A stretch of 64,000 nucleotides of DNA. It comes from Hahella chejuensis KCTC 2396 (GTDB lineage Bacteria > Pseudomonadota > Gammaproteobacteria > Pseudomonadales > Oleiphilaceae). The notes under the pieces were generated by a model. The model was not told the origin of the DNA, made no database searches, and saw only the letters and a program-made list of their open reading frames with translations. A program made the translations under genes and the position numbers. Shown one piece after another: positions 36,967 through 46,729 of this stretch (positions within the stretch are counted from its first letter, which is position 1; the number at the start of each line of letters is the position of its first letter). Where the stretch lies: assembly GCF_000012985.1 (NCBI RefSeq), contig NC_007645.1, positions 5,416,581 through 5,480,580 on the forward strand, written 5' to 3'.

Positions 36967-37047
36967 GTTAATTGCCTAACTATTTCTTTGACTGACCAGT
37001 ACTAACCAAAATTCACAACTTCTTTCTGAATTCAGAAATACAGCGAT

Positions 37048-37497
37048 CTACTGACTTGTTGCAAAATCGCTTATCAGCTTCTCTAAATTCAGCGCACCCT
37101 GCGTGCTATAAAAGAAGTCTCCGTCCTTCAGGGCTTCCTCGTCCCCACCAATGGAGACATTAATGTACTTCTCTCCCAGGAGACCGGCAGTGCTGATGAC
37201 TGCGACACTGTCCGCGCTTAGATAGTTCACATCCGCATCAATATCCATCTCCACGACAGCCTTGGATGACTTGGGGTCCAAAGAGATGCTGTTGACGCGC
37301 CCAATCGTGACGCCGGACAAGGACACTTTACCCCGCACTCTTAACCCGCCCACATCAGTAAATTCCGCATACAATTTATAGGTATCCTGCGTCGGGCTCA
37401 GAGACAGCCCGCTCACTTCGAGCGCCAATAAAAACAACGCCCCAATGCCGGCGACAATGAACGCCCCTACAGATATCTCCAGCGTACGAATCCGCAT
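37048..37497 (-). CDS. mlaD: MCE-domain protein MlaD
   Basis: 149 aa from the ATG at 37497, which has a GGAG site and starts one base after the mlaE stop. One TM (about 7-28), then a single MCE/Mla domain (about 35-115: YKLYAEFTDVGGLRVRGKVSLSGVTIG). Forms the periplasmic hexameric ring of the Mla transporter. Confidence 0.95.
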   Translation of the reverse strand: MRIRTLEISVGAFIVAGIGALFLLALEVSGLSLSPTQDTYKLYAEFTDVGGLRVRGKVSLSGVTIGRVNSISLDPKSSKAVVEMDIDADVNYLSADSVAVISTAGLLGEKYINVSIGGDEEALKDGDFFYSTQGALNLEKLISDFATSQ

Positions 37498-37498
37498 A

Positions 37499-38278
37499 TT
37501 AAAAATCTCCAAACATTACGGCGGTCAAAATAAAATCCAATCCCAATACAGCTAACGACGAGTACACCACTGTTTTGGTGGTTGCGGAACTGATGCCTTC
37601 CGAAGTCGGGACAGAATCATACCCCTGAAACACGGCGATCCACGTGCATACGACGCCGAACACTATACTTTTGATAATCCCGTTAAGAATGTCATCGGAA
37701 AAGTCCACGGACGCCTGCATATTGCTCCAAAAGGACCCTTCATAGACGCCAAGCCATTCCACCCCAACCATTTTACCGCCCCAGACGCCCACCACGCTAA
37801 ATATCATGGCCAACATCGGCATCGCGATAAATCCGGCAAGAAGCCGCGGCGCAATAATCTGCCGCAATGGATCGACCCCCATCATCTCCAGGCTGGACAA
37901 CTGCTCAGTCGCCTTCATTAACCCGATTTCCGCAGTCAGCGCAGAGCCGGCGCGACCAGCGAATAACAGCGCAGTCACAACCGGCCCTAATTCACGAACC
38001 AGGGTTAAGGCGATCATCTGGCCTATGGCCTGCTCTGAACCGTAGTCCACCAGAATATTGTAACCCTGTAGACCAAGCACCATACCTATAAACAGCCCGC
38101 TAACGACAATAATTACAAGTGAGAGAACGCCAACGGAGTAAAGCTGCTTGAGTAGGAGCGGAAACCCTTTCATCCGTGGAGCGCCCAGTAGCGACCCAAC
38201 CAAGAAGATTCCCGCCCGACCTAGCGCACCAAGCGAAAGCAGGCCGTTTCTACCAAGCCTTTGTAGAAAATCCAGCAT
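37499..38278 (-). CDS. mlaE: ABC permease MlaE
   Basis: 259 aa from the ATG at 38278, in agreement with the family start [13 protein letters not shown]; a longer frame opens at 38380. Five to six TM segments with the MlaE signature [28 protein letters not shown] (split over about 47-75), [22 protein letters not shown], and [21 protein letters not shown], the coupling helix. Its 5' end overlaps mlaF by 29 bases. Confidence 0.95.
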   Translation of the reverse strand: MLDFLQRLGRNGLLSLGALGRAGIFLVGSLLGAPRMKGFPLLLKQLYSVGVLSLVIIVVSGLFIGMVLGLQGYNILVDYGSEQAIGQMIALTLVRELGPVVTALLFAGRAGSALTAEIGLMKATEQLSSLEMMGVDPLRQIIAPRLLAGFIAMPMLAMIFSVVGVWGGKMVGVEWLGVYEGSFWSNMQASVDFSDDILNGIIKSIVFGVVCTWIAVFQGYDSVPTSEGISSATTKTVVYSSLAVLGLDFILTAVMFGDF

Positions 38279-39089
38279 CCTGGTCTCCTCGTAACAAGTC
38301 CTCCGCATAGTCTGTCGCGGGAAAGTGGAAAGGCACCGGCCCGTCCGGTAAACCATTGAGGAACTGCTTGACGAAGGCATTCCCGCTGGAGCGCAATTCT
38401 TGTGGACTGCCCTGCCCCATCACCTTGCCATCGGCGACAATGCACAGATGGTCCGTGATACTCATTGACTCCTGAATATCATGAGACACCACCACGCTGG
38501 TCAGCCCCAAAGCATCATTGAGCAAGCGGATCAACTGGACAATAACCCCCATAGCAATTGGGTCCTGGCCAGTGAACGGCTCATCATACATCACCATTTC
38601 CGGGTCCATCGAAATAGCGCGCGCCAAAGCCACGCGGCGAGCCATACCTCCTGACAATTCGTTTGGCGTCAAATCACGCGCGCCACGCAGTCCCACTGCG
38701 TGCAGCTTCATTAATACCAGATCCCTGATCATCGCTTCTGGAAGTTGTGTATGAATCCGCAAGGGGAATGCGACGTTCTCAAAGACAGTGAGATCCGAAA
38801 AGAGGGCGCCGGATTGAAACAGCATCCCCATACGTTCGCGCAACTCATATAACTCTTTGCGCTTCAGCTTCGGCACATTAAAGCCATTCACCCAAATGTC
38901 GCCTTTGTCGGGTTTCAGTTGGCCGCCGATTAATTTGAGTAGAGTGGTCTTACCCGTACCGCTGGGCCCCATAATCGTGGTGACCTTGCCTTTGGGTATA
39001 TCGATGTCTACATTATCGAAGATAAGCCTGTCGCCTCTGGCGAAGGTAAGCCCCCTGACTTCCACGTAATTGGAGGGGTTTTGCGTCAT
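38250..39089 (-). CDS. mlaF: ABC ATPase MlaF
   Basis: 279 aa. Walker A GPSGTGKT (41-48), Q-loop, signature [16 protein letters not shown], Walker [14 protein letters not shown] and the switch His in VVSHDIQE. Energises the Mla retrograde or anterograde phospholipid transporter. First gene of the mlaFEDCB-ibaG-murA-his run, divergent to kdsD. Confidence 0.96.
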   Translation of the reverse strand: MTQNPSNYVEVRGLTFARGDRLIFDNVDIDIPKGKVTTIMGPSGTGKTTLLKLIGGQLKPDKGDIWVNGFNVPKLKRKELYELRERMGMLFQSGALFSDLTVFENVAFPLRIHTQLPEAMIRDLVLMKLHAVGLRGARDLTPNELSGGMARRVALARAISMDPEMVMYDEPFTGQDPIAMGVIVQLIRLLNDALGLTSVVVSHDIQESMSITDHLCIVADGKVMGQGSPQELRSSGNAFVKQFLNGLPDGPVPFHFPATDYAEDLLRGDQDAGFSTKAW

Positions 39090-39257
39090 CTAAAATCACC
39101 TTAATCGCCCAGCCTGCGTAAACGCCCCCTTCCTGGAAGCATTAAGTATCCTAAAAACATAACCTTACGGCGGCTTAGACGTTGCTGCCAAAAATAGCCT
39201 AAACAGCTGCGGAATATATCAGAAGATGTTTTAACTGCCCACATCTTTCCCGGCAAG

Positions 39258-39285
39258 TTGCAGCAACCCTCGAGCGTCGTATAAT
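39258..39285 (+). promoter_or_regulatory. Sigma-70 promoter of the kdsD-lpt-rpoN operon
   Basis: TTGCAG (39258-39263), 16-base spacer, perfect TATAAT (39280-39285), about 115 bases before the kdsD ATG. The 310-base mlaF-kdsD gap holds no gene; I do not see an equally good promoter for mlaF. Confidence 0.65.
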
Positions 39286-39399
39286 ACGCAAGCCTCGCCA
39301 AACGCCATTTCTTCGCAAGATTGTTTAAGCACGGCGGCGAAGAAACATTACCGCGACGGGATATCCGCCACTGTTAAAGTCATCAGGAACGCCAGATTA

Positions 39400-40377
39400 A
39401 TGAGCCATCACGACCATGAGTACATAAAGGCCGCAAGACGCACCATAGAAATGGAAGTTCAGGCGGTCCAAGCGCTAAGCAGCCGGATAGACGACGCTTT
39501 TATTAAGGCTTGCGACCTTATGCTGAACTGCAAAGGGCGCGTGGTGGTCACAGGAATGGGCAAGTCAGGGCATATAGGCAATAAAATCGCCGCTACGCTG
39601 GCTTCCACGGGCACACCCTCGTTTTTCCTCCACCCTGGTGAAGCGAGCCACGGCGACCTCGGCATGGTGACTCCCAACGATGTCGTATTGGCGATTTCCA
39701 ACTCAGGCAACACTGCGGAAATTGTCACTATACTTCCACTTTTGAAAAGAATGGGAGTCCCATTAGTCAGCATGACCGGCAAGCCGGACTCTACTCTTTC
39801 CCAGATTGCAGAAGCCAATATTGACGCGAGCGTCGCCACAGAGGCATGCCCGCTTGGGCTCGCCCCTACATCCAGCACCACAGTTTGCCTGGTGTTGGGA
39901 GACGCGCTGGCAATTGCGCTACTGGAAGCGCGCGGTTTTACAGCGGAAGACTTCGCATTCTCTCATCCCGGCGGCGCTCTGGGTCGCAGGCTATTGCTGA
40001 AAATATCCGACATAATGCACTCTGGAGATGCAGTCCCTGTCGTCAGAAGTGGCGCATCCTTGAGTGAGTCGCTCTTACAAATGTCACAGAAAGGCCTTGG
40101 CATGACGTGTATCGTCGACGAAGACGACAAACTTCTTGGCGTGTTTACTGATGGCGATTTACGCCGCACTCTAGACAAAAACATCGATATTCGAAGCTGC
40201 GCCATCGATGTTGTCATGACGACCCACTGCAAGTCCGTTACCAAAGACATGCTCGCCGCGGAGGCGCTTGGCTTAATGCAGGAGAAAAAAATCAACGCTC
40301 TGCCTGTCGTCGACGCCGACAAGAAAGTCATTGGAGCATTCAATACCCAGGACATGCTGCGTGCAGGAGTTATTTAA
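39400..40377 (+). CDS. kdsD: Arabinose-5-phosphate isomerase KdsD
   Basis: 325 aa. SIS domain (about 35-170) with VVVTGMGKSGHIGNKIAATL and FFLHPGEASHGDLGM, followed by two CBS domains (about 205-325). Converts ribulose-5-phosphate to arabinose-5-phosphate, the first step to Kdo for lipopolysaccharide. Its stop overlaps the kdsC start. Confidence 0.95.
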   Translation: MSHHDHEYIKAARRTIEMEVQAVQALSSRIDDAFIKACDLMLNCKGRVVVTGMGKSGHIGNKIAATLASTGTPSFFLHPGEASHGDLGMVTPNDVVLAISNSGNTAEIVTILPLLKRMGVPLVSMTGKPDSTLSQIAEANIDASVATEACPLGLAPTSSTTVCLVLGDALAIALLEARGFTAEDFAFSHPGGALGRRLLLKISDIMHSGDAVPVVRSGASLSESLLQMSQKGLGMTCIVDEDDKLLGVFTDGDLRRTLDKNIDIRSCAIDVVMTTHCKSVTKDMLAAEALGLMQEKKINALPVVDADKKVIGAFNTQDMLRAGVI

Positions 40378-40913
40378 TGTCGCCGTCTCTGACTGAACAA
40401 CAGATTCAAGCTTTAAAGCCCATTAAGCTCCTGGCGCTGGATGTAGACGGCGTCCTGACGGATGGGACTCTTTACTTCGGCGAATCCGGCGAACAACTCA
40501 AGCCTTTCTCCATACTCGACGGACTCGGCGTCAAGCTACTGCAAAAAGCTGGAGTAACTGTGGCGATCATCACCGGCCGCAAGTCCGCCATGGTCGCCAA
40601 AAGAGCTGGCGATCTGGGCATATTAGAGTTACTGCAAGGCCGCGAGGACAAGCTTGTCGGACTTAATGAGATTCGTGGCAAGCTTGGTTTAGAGCTTGAT
40701 GAGTGCGCCTATATCGGCGACGATTTACCCGACCTTGCCGCTATTCGCAGCTGCGGATTTGGCGCCACCGTCCCCAATGGCCACTGGTTTGTCCGTCAAC
40801 ACGCCGCTTATTGCACTTCCGCCCAGGGCGGCAAAGGCGCAGTCAGAGAGGTGTGCGACATGATTCTGGCGGCCAAAGGATTGCTCCACACCTCTCTGGA
40901 AGCCTATCTATAA
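40377..40913 (+). CDS. kdsC: Kdo-8-phosphate phosphatase KdsC
   Basis: 178 aa HAD phosphatase without a cap domain. Catalytic Asp22 and Asp24 in LALDVDGVLTDG, then IITGRKS and YIGDDLPDLAAI. Releases Kdo from Kdo-8-P. Overlaps kdsD by one base. Confidence 0.95.
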   Translation: MSPSLTEQQIQALKPIKLLALDVDGVLTDGTLYFGESGEQLKPFSILDGLGVKLLQKAGVTVAIITGRKSAMVAKRAGDLGILELLQGREDKLVGLNEIRGKLGLELDECAYIGDDLPDLAAIRSCGFGATVPNGHWFVRQHAAYCTSAQGGKGAVREVCDMILAAKGLLHTSLEAYL

Positions 40914-40917
40914 CTTC

Positions 40918-41496
40918 ATGACAGAACTGCTCAGACAATATAGCAAGTGGCTATACGCGGCTTTGGCGGCAATTCTGGTTATTTATCTGGCCGCCTATCA
41001 AGACGAAGCAAACGTACCGTTCTTCGAGGAAGAGCAACTCCTGAAAGACGAACCTGACGCCTTTGTCATTAACGCGGTTTATACGACTTACAACAAAGAA
41101 GGCGTACTCACCAGTCGCTTACAAAGCCAATTGGCGAAACACTATCCCGATACGGACACCGGCGTATTGACGCGCCCCAACCTGGAAATCTTCCAGCAAG
41201 GAGAGAAAAGTTGGCATGTAGAGTCTTTGGAAGGCGAACTGCTCATTAAGCAGGACACCCTGAAGCTGCGCGGAGACGTGGAAGTAAATGGCGCTTCCGA
41301 CGACGGGGCGCCGATCCTCATGCAAACGCAAGCACTCGACTATAACAACAAGTCACGCTTTATCAGCACCGATCAACCCGTTAAGATAACTTCAAATATC
41401 AATCAGTTAACCGCTGTCGGAATGGAGGCGGACATTGATAAAAAGCTTATTGTATTACTTTCTCAGGTAACCGGCGTTTATGCACAACCCAAGTAA
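40918..41496 (+). CDS. lptC: LPS export protein LptC
   Basis: 192 aa. One N-terminal TM (about 10-28), then a beta-jellyroll LptC domain (PDAFVINAVYTTYNKEGVLTSRL..., GVLTRPNLEIF, LEGELLIKQDTLKLRGDVEV). Passes LPS from LptB2FG to LptA. Starts four bases after kdsC and its end overlaps lptA by 17 bases. Confidence 0.92.
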   Translation: MTELLRQYSKWLYAALAAILVIYLAAYQDEANVPFFEEEQLLKDEPDAFVINAVYTTYNKEGVLTSRLQSQLAKHYPDTDTGVLTRPNLEIFQQGEKSWHVESLEGELLIKQDTLKLRGDVEVNGASDDGAPILMQTQALDYNNKSRFISTDQPVKITSNINQLTAVGMEADIDKKLIVLLSQVTGVYAQPK

Positions 41497-42004
41497 ACTA
41501 TTCACAGCGGCGCTGTTGGTGGCCCTGGTTTTCACTCCATTAAGCCACGCTTTAGACCTTCTTAACGGGAGCGACGAACCAGTGCGTATTAAAGCCGGGC
41601 GCTGGGAAAGAGATGGTCAAAAGGGCATCGACACCTATATCGGCAATGTCGTCATTACCCAGGGCAAATCCAGCATCGAAGCGGACAAAGTTGTTTTATA
41701 CACTGACGACAAGGGCATCAGCCGCTTCCAAGCTACGGGTAAGCCCGCTCACTTGGTGCAATTTGACGCAGAAAAACAAACTGAAACCCACGCTTACGCA
41801 GAAAGCATGGACTATGATCGCAGCCAGAGTAAAGTCGTTATGCGTAACCATGCGCGCATTCTCCAGGACAATAGTTCAGTAGAAGGCGAAGAAATTATTT
41901 ATTTCACAGACAAACGCTTAGTCACAGCGAAGGGAGCCTCATCGGGCAATCAAACCGAGCAGGTTGAAATCATCTATCATCCGCCCAAATCTAATAAACA
42001 ATGA
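41480..42004 (+). CDS. lptA: Periplasmic LPS transport protein LptA (LptH)
   Basis: 174 aa. Signal peptide (about 1-25, ending SHA), then the OstA-like domain: [30 protein letters not shown] and [18 protein letters not shown]. Forms the bridge between LptC and LptD. Overlaps lptB by four bases. Confidence 0.94.
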   Translation: MHNPSKLFTAALLVALVFTPLSHALDLLNGSDEPVRIKAGRWERDGQKGIDTYIGNVVITQGKSSIEADKVVLYTDDKGISRFQATGKPAHLVQFDAEKQTETHAYAESMDYDRSQSKVVMRNHARILQDNSSVEGEEIIYFTDKRLVTAKGASSGNQTEQVEIIYHPPKSNKQ

Positions 42005-42726
42005 GCACTCTCGCCGCCAGAAACCTGGCCAAGGCTTACAAAAAACGGCCTGTAGTAAAAGATGTCTCCGTTGAAATTCGCAGCGGCGAAATCGTTGGCC
42101 TCCTCGGACCTAACGGCGCAGGCAAAACCACCTGCTTCTACATGGTGGTGGGACTGATCCCCAGCGACAAAGGCAGCGTATTTATTGACGATGCCGAAAT
42201 CACCAGCCTGCCCATGCACGGGAGAGCGCGCAAGGGCATTGGCTATCTACCTCAGGAAGCGTCCGTATTTAGAAAGCTGTCTGTGGAAGACAACATTTAC
42301 GCCATTCTTGAGACCAGGGCGGATCTGAACCGCAAGGAACGCAAGCAAAAAATGGAGGAGTTGCTCCATGAATTTCACATAACCCACATTCGTAAAAGCC
42401 TTGGCATGAGCCTCTCCGGGGGTGAACGCCGCCGCGTGGAAATCGCTCGCGCGCTCGCCACGGAGCCAAAGTTTGTACTACTGGACGAGCCTTTTGCCGG
42501 GGTGGACCCTATTTCCGTCAACGACATCAAGCAGATTATCGAACATCTTAAAAAGCGCGGCATCGGCGTCTTAATTACAGACCATAATGTGCGCGAGACC
42601 TTGGATATTTGTGAACGCGCCTATATTGTCAGTGAAGGATTTATTATCGCAAGCGGCGCCCCTAGTGATATCCTTGCCAACCCAAAGGTTAGAGAGGTCT
42701 ATCTGGGTGACCAGTTCAAACTTTAG
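42001..42726 (+). CDS. lptB: LPS export ABC ATPase LptB
   Basis: 241 aa. Walker A GPNGAGKT (36-43), signature [16 protein letters not shown], Walker [17 protein letters not shown], switch His in [19 protein letters not shown], a segment typical of LptB. Drives LPS extraction from the inner membrane with LptF and LptG, which are not in the window. Confidence 0.97.
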   Translation: MSTLAARNLAKAYKKRPVVKDVSVEIRSGEIVGLLGPNGAGKTTCFYMVVGLIPSDKGSVFIDDAEITSLPMHGRARKGIGYLPQEASVFRKLSVEDNIYAILETRADLNRKERKQKMEELLHEFHITHIRKSLGMSLSGGERRRVEIARALATEPKFVLLDEPFAGVDPISVNDIKQIIEHLKKRGIGVLITDHNVRETLDICERAYIVSEGFIIASGAPSDILANPKVREVYLGDQFKL

Positions 42727-42842
42727 TTTAACCGGCGGCTTCCATTCAAGATGGACCCCAAGGCTCAAGAGCTTAGGATTAAAGCGCTCAATAACTATGA
42801 CAAACTCACAAGATCTGTGCCTGAATCGGTGGTAAGCATCAG

Positions 42843-44345
42843 ATGGTTATGAAAACTTCATTGCAGTTAAAGCTGGGTCAACAGCTCACTATGACCCCGC
42901 AACTGCAACAAGCAATAAAACTTTTGCAGCTTTCAACACTGGATTTACAGCAAGAGATTCAACAAGCGCTTGAGTCCAATCCCATGCTGGAAGTGTCTGA
43001 AGAGGAAGAGTCCCCCAACCACGTTCAGAACGATACGATCAGCGACATGCTCGCCAATAACTCCAGCAAAGAGCGAGCTCAAGAGTCCGGCATGGACGAA
43101 GGCGGGTTCGCCGAGGAGGATAACTGGTCCGACTCCATACCGAACGACTTGCCCGTCGACACCGCCTGGGACGATGTCTTTCAAAGCGGGTCAAGCAGCT
43201 ACAGCGGCGGCGAGGATGACGAATACGATTTCGAGTCCCGCAACAGCAAAGGCGAAACCCTGCAAGATCACCTTCTCTGGCAACTCAATCTTACCCCCAT
43301 GTCCGACATTGACCGCATGATCGCCGTTGCGATAATCGATGCGGTCAATCCCGACGGCTATCTTTCCCTCACTCCCGATGAAATTCACAGTGGGCTGCAG
43401 ACTGAGGGCGAAGAAGAAATTGAGTTGGACGAAGTACGCGCAGTGTTAAAGCGCGTTCAGCAGTTTGATCCTGCCGGGGTCGCTACTTGTAACCTGCAGG
43501 ACTGCCTGCTGAGCCAGCTGAATCAGCTACCCAAAGATACGCCCTGGTTAGGACAGGCCAAACTCGTGGTCAGCCATTACATCAACTTGCTTGGCAATCG
43601 CGACTATGCCCAGTTGATGCGCCGCAGTCGCCTGAAGGAAGACGACCTGCGGGAAGTGCTCAAGCTGATTCAAAGCCTGAACCCAAGACCGGGAGAAGGC
43701 ATTCAGGAAAGTAATACCGAATATGTGGTTCCTGATGTTATCGTCAAAAAAAACAATGGCCGCTGGCTGGTGGAGCTGAACCCGGAAATCGCCCCTAAGA
43801 TCCGCATCAATCCAGGCTATGCGGGCTTGGTGAGACGTGCGGACAATAGCTCCGACAACACTTACTTACGCGATCAGTTACAGGAAGCGCGCTGGTTTAT
43901 CAAAAGCTTGCAAAGCCGTAATGAAACTCTGTTGAAAGTTGCGTCACAAATCGTCGAACATCAGCAAGGATTCCTTGAGTACGGCGAAGAGGCGATGAAG
44001 CCGCTGGTGCTGCACGATATTGCGGAAGCAGTGGAAATGCATGAATCAACCATTTCCCGGGTGACCACCCAGAAATATATGCACACTCCTCGCGGCGTAT
44101 TTGAGCTGAAGTACTTTTTCTCCAGCCATGTCAGCACAGACACGGGTGGCGAGTGTTCTTCGACCGCTATTAGAGCTATTATCAAGAAGTTAGTCGCGGC
44201 GGAATCACCGAAGAAACCTTTGAGCGACAGCAAGATTGCTGCGCTGCTCGGCGACCAGGGCATCAATGTCGCCCGTCGCACGATCGCAAAGTATCGGGAG
44301 GCGCTTTCCATTCCGCCTTCCAATGAACGTAAGCGATTAATTTAA
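42843..44345 (+). CDS. rpoN: RNA polymerase sigma-54 factor RpoN
   Basis: 500 aa. Region I is Gln/Leu-rich ([20 protein letters not shown] and on), region II is long and acidic (about 55-125), then the core-binding domain and the C-terminal RpoN box [10 protein letters not shown]. Recognises -24/-12 promoters such as the one at pilA. The family start is the Met at 42849; the ATG at 42843 adds two residues. Conserved position between lptB and hpf. Confidence 0.97.
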   Translation: MVMKTSLQLKLGQQLTMTPQLQQAIKLLQLSTLDLQQEIQQALESNPMLEVSEEEESPNHVQNDTISDMLANNSSKERAQESGMDEGGFAEEDNWSDSIPNDLPVDTAWDDVFQSGSSSYSGGEDDEYDFESRNSKGETLQDHLLWQLNLTPMSDIDRMIAVAIIDAVNPDGYLSLTPDEIHSGLQTEGEEEIELDEVRAVLKRVQQFDPAGVATCNLQDCLLSQLNQLPKDTPWLGQAKLVVSHYINLLGNRDYAQLMRRSRLKEDDLREVLKLIQSLNPRPGEGIQESNTEYVVPDVIVKKNNGRWLVELNPEIAPKIRINPGYAGLVRRADNSSDNTYLRDQLQEARWFIKSLQSRNETLLKVASQIVEHQQGFLEYGEEAMKPLVLHDIAEAVEMHESTISRVTTQKYMHTPRGVFELKYFFSSHVSTDTGGECSSTAIRAIIKKLVAAESPKKPLSDSKIAALLGDQGINVARRTIAKYREALSIPPSNERKRLI

Positions 44346-44460
44346 AAGGAGGAATACAGGCATAAGACTTAAATCAAATAGTCACAAAATGGATGTGCTA
44401 GTATTTTTCATGGAAGTGCAAAATTCATAATGCACCGTATATTGGCATTAGGAGCAAAGT

Positions 44461-44769
44461 ATGCAAATGAACATCACCGGACATCAAGTCGAGTTAACTG
44501 AAGCACTGAAAGACTACGTTAACAACAAGTTCGACAAACTTGAACGACACTTCGACAGTATCAGTAATGTCCAAGTTACGCTCTCCATTCAAAAACAGCG
44601 TCAGATTGCGGAAGCAACCATGCACATTAGCGGCGCTGACCTGCATGCCAATGCTGAACACGAAGATATGTACGCGTCCATTGACGCGCTGGTGGACAAA
44701 TTAGACCGCCAGATCCTCAAACACAAAGAGAAGCACGTTGATCGGATGCACGGCGCATCCGCCAGATAA
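44461..44769 (+). CDS. hpf: Ribosome hibernation promoting factor Hpf
   Basis: 102 aa, short form. Binds the 30S decoding region in stationary phase and supports 100S dimer formation. Family segments: INITGHQVELTEALKDYV-like start (here MNITGHQVELTEALKDYV), KFDKLERHFD, and DMYASIDALVDKLDRQI. A GGAG site precedes the ATG. In the leader, an inverted repeat GTGCA...TGCAC (44416-44435) may matter. Confidence 0.95.
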   Translation: MQMNITGHQVELTEALKDYVNNKFDKLERHFDSISNVQVTLSIQKQRQIAEATMHISGADLHANAEHEDMYASIDALVDKLDRQILKHKEKHVDRMHGASAR

Positions 44770-44775
44770 CAGAAC

Positions 44776-45240
44776 ATGGCCCAAACCACACTAACTATTG
44801 AGTCTATTATCTCGCCCGCCCTCACACGCTGTGGGGTGTCGGGCTCGAGTAAGAAACGCGTTCTCGAATATATCGCCAATCTGATTGCGCAACATTTTCC
44901 GTTTTTGGACGAGAACGCCATTTTTACCAACCTGGTATGCCGTGAGAGACTCGGCAGCACCGGTATCGGCCAGGGTATTGCGATCCCCCATTGCCGTCTG
45001 GAAAACTGCGATCGCATTATAGGGGCTCTGATTACGCTCAAGGACAAAATCCCTTTTGACGCCATAGACAACGAACCCGTCGACCTTCTGTTCGTTCTGA
45101 TTGTGCCTCAGGAGGCTACCAGCGAACATTTAGACCTGCTGAGCCAATTGGCCCAGAAGTTCAATGACCGTCGCTTCTGCGAACATCTACGCGACTGTGA
45201 CAACGACGAAACCCTGTTCAGGAGGGTGCTGGAGAAATAG
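44776..45240 (+). CDS. ptsN: Nitrogen PTS EIIA component PtsN
   Basis: 154 aa. EIIA(fru)-type domain with phosphorylatable His72 in GIAIPHCRL. Receives phosphate from PtsO (NPr) and regulates potassium transport, RpoN-linked functions and envelope genes. Typical partner of rpoN, hpf and rapZ in this order. Starts six bases after hpf. Confidence 0.96.
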   Translation: MAQTTLTIESIISPALTRCGVSGSSKKRVLEYIANLIAQHFPFLDENAIFTNLVCRERLGSTGIGQGIAIPHCRLENCDRIIGALITLKDKIPFDAIDNEPVDLLFVLIVPQEATSEHLDLLSQLAQKFNDRRFCEHLRDCDNDETLFRRVLEK

Positions 45241-45266
45241 TCCAGCTTCGATGGAAAGAGGAAGAC

Positions 45267-46127
45267 ATGAAGCTGATTATCGTAAGCGGTCGTTCAGGCT
45301 CTGGAAAAAGTACGGCGCTCCATGTCCTGGAGGATATGGGCTATTACTGCATCGATAACCTGCCTATCGGTCTCCTCTCGCCTCTCACCCAAGAGGTGCT
45401 GGACCAGGGAAAAACCCAAAACCAGCAACTCGCCGTCAGCATAGACGCGCGTAATCTTTATAGGGATTTATCTGATTTCCCGTCTATTTACGCCGCTCTG
45501 CAAGCGCATAATATTGATGTGGAAATCATCTATCTTGACGCTAACGACGCCACCTTGATCAAACGTTTTCATGCAACGCGTCGCAAGCACCCGCTGAGCA
45601 GCAAAAGCACATCGCTGAAAGAAGCCATCGCCAAAGAGAAGCAGCTATTGGAGCCGATCGCCACATTGGCGAACCTCTATATAGACACCAGCGATCTTTC
45701 CATCTACCAGTTACGAGATCAGGTTAAGATCAGGGTTATCGGACATAAAACCCAAGAGCTGGCCCTACTCTTTCAGTCGTTCGGCTTCAAGCATGGGGTA
45801 CCGTCAGATTCCGACATGGTGTTTGACGTGCGCTGCCTCCCCAATCCTTACTGGGATACCGCGCTGCGCGGCTACAAAGGCACCGATCAGGAAATCATTG
45901 AATTCCTGAAGCAGCATCCGGAACCGGAACAGATGCTGCAACATATCATCAGTTTTCTTGAGACCTGGATTCCGCACTTCCAGAACAGCAACCGCACCTA
46001 TATGACCATCAGCATCGGCTGTACTGGCGGGCAACACCGCTCTGTCTATATCTGCGAGCGCCTGGGAGAGCATTTCAAGAAAAAGTATGATAATGTCCAA
46101 GTGCGCCACAAAGAGCTGGCGCAATAA
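45267..46127 (+). CDS. rapZ: RNase adapter protein RapZ
   Basis: 286 aa. Walker A GRSGSGKS (8-15), Walker B-like VEIIYLDAND, and the conserved C-terminal domain (SFGFKHGVPSDSDMVFDVRCLPNPYW split over about 172-197; ISIGCTGGQHRSVYI) that binds glucosamine-6-phosphate and small RNA in E. coli. Likely adjusts GlmS expression to cell wall demand. An AGAGGA site precedes the ATG. Confidence 0.96.
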   Translation: MKLIIVSGRSGSGKSTALHVLEDMGYYCIDNLPIGLLSPLTQEVLDQGKTQNQQLAVSIDARNLYRDLSDFPSIYAALQAHNIDVEIIYLDANDATLIKRFHATRRKHPLSSKSTSLKEAIAKEKQLLEPIATLANLYIDTSDLSIYQLRDQVKIRVIGHKTQELALLFQSFGFKHGVPSDSDMVFDVRCLPNPYWDTALRGYKGTDQEIIEFLKQHPEPEQMLQHIISFLETWIPHFQNSNRTYMTISIGCTGGQHRSVYICERLGEHFKKKYDNVQVRHKELAQ

Positions 46128-46142
46128 GGTTCTAATAATAAA

Positions 46143-46190
46143 AAGCCACTGCGGCTTAACAATTAAACCGGCCTGAATCCAACATTCAGG
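46143..46190 (+). other. Two small hairpins between rapZ and ptsO
   Basis: AAGCC-ACTGC-GGCTT (46143-46157) and CCTGAAT-CCAAC-ATTCAGG (46172-46190). Neither has a T run; they could be RNA-processing or weak attenuation signals. Confidence 0.4.
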
Positions 46191-46221
46191 AAACTTCAAT
46201 CTTTTATACTCATCGCGCCCC

Positions 46222-46491
46222 ATGATCCAGGAACAAGTCACTATTATTAATAAGCTTGGCCTGCACGCCCGAGCGGCGGCCAAATTCGTGTCCACCAGCG
46301 GCCGATTCGCAAGCAAGATCAGAGTAGCCAAAGAAGGCCAGGAAGTTGACGGAAAAAGCATAATGGCGGTCATGATGCTCGCCGCCAGCAAGGGAACGCT
46401 TCTCACATTGAAAATAGAAGGCCCAGACGAAGAGGAAGCTTTTCACGCCATCAAGGCTCTGATCGAGGATTATTTCGGAGAGGGCGAATAG
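46222..46491 (+). CDS. ptsO: Phosphocarrier protein NPr (PtsO)
   Basis: 89 aa HPr-like protein. His15 in GLHARAAAKFV is the phosphorylation site, followed by DGKSIMAVMMLAAS. Transfers phosphate from EI-Ntr to PtsN. Last gene of the rpoN group. Confidence 0.95.
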   Translation: MIQEQVTIINKLGLHARAAAKFVSTSGRFASKIRVAKEGQEVDGKSIMAVMMLAASKGTLLTLKIEGPDEEEAFHAIKALIEDYFGEGE

Positions 46492-46608
46492 TCCCTACTG
46501 CTTTTGGGGCACATCGCCCCACCTCTTCCAAACACTTGAAACAATACAAACCGCTTGAATAAAGTAAGACAATTCCCTGATTTTCCTTAGACTATTTTTC
46601 GTCTTAAC

Positions 46609-46637
46609 TTACACTTTATAGTGGGCTCGCTTATACT
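46609..46637 (+). promoter_or_regulatory. Possible sigma-70 promoter of mgtE
   Basis: TTACAC, 17-base spacer, TATACT, about 95 bases before the mgtE ATG. The leader contains GCCCG-TTG-CGGGC (46692-46704), a small hairpin. No known Mg2+ riboswitch structure is recognised. Confidence 0.4.
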
Positions 46638-46729
46638 GGCGCCACAACGGCGCAGAGCCTGTCTCTGTATTTTATCCGGCAATTTCCTCGCTGCCCGTTG
46701 CGGGCCGCCCTAAACGCGGATGTAAGTCT

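Noticed and set aside
46492-46729. Mg2+ riboswitch before mgtE
   Set aside because: Only a 5-bp hairpin is visible; the leader is too short and lacks the known M-box (ykoK) core.
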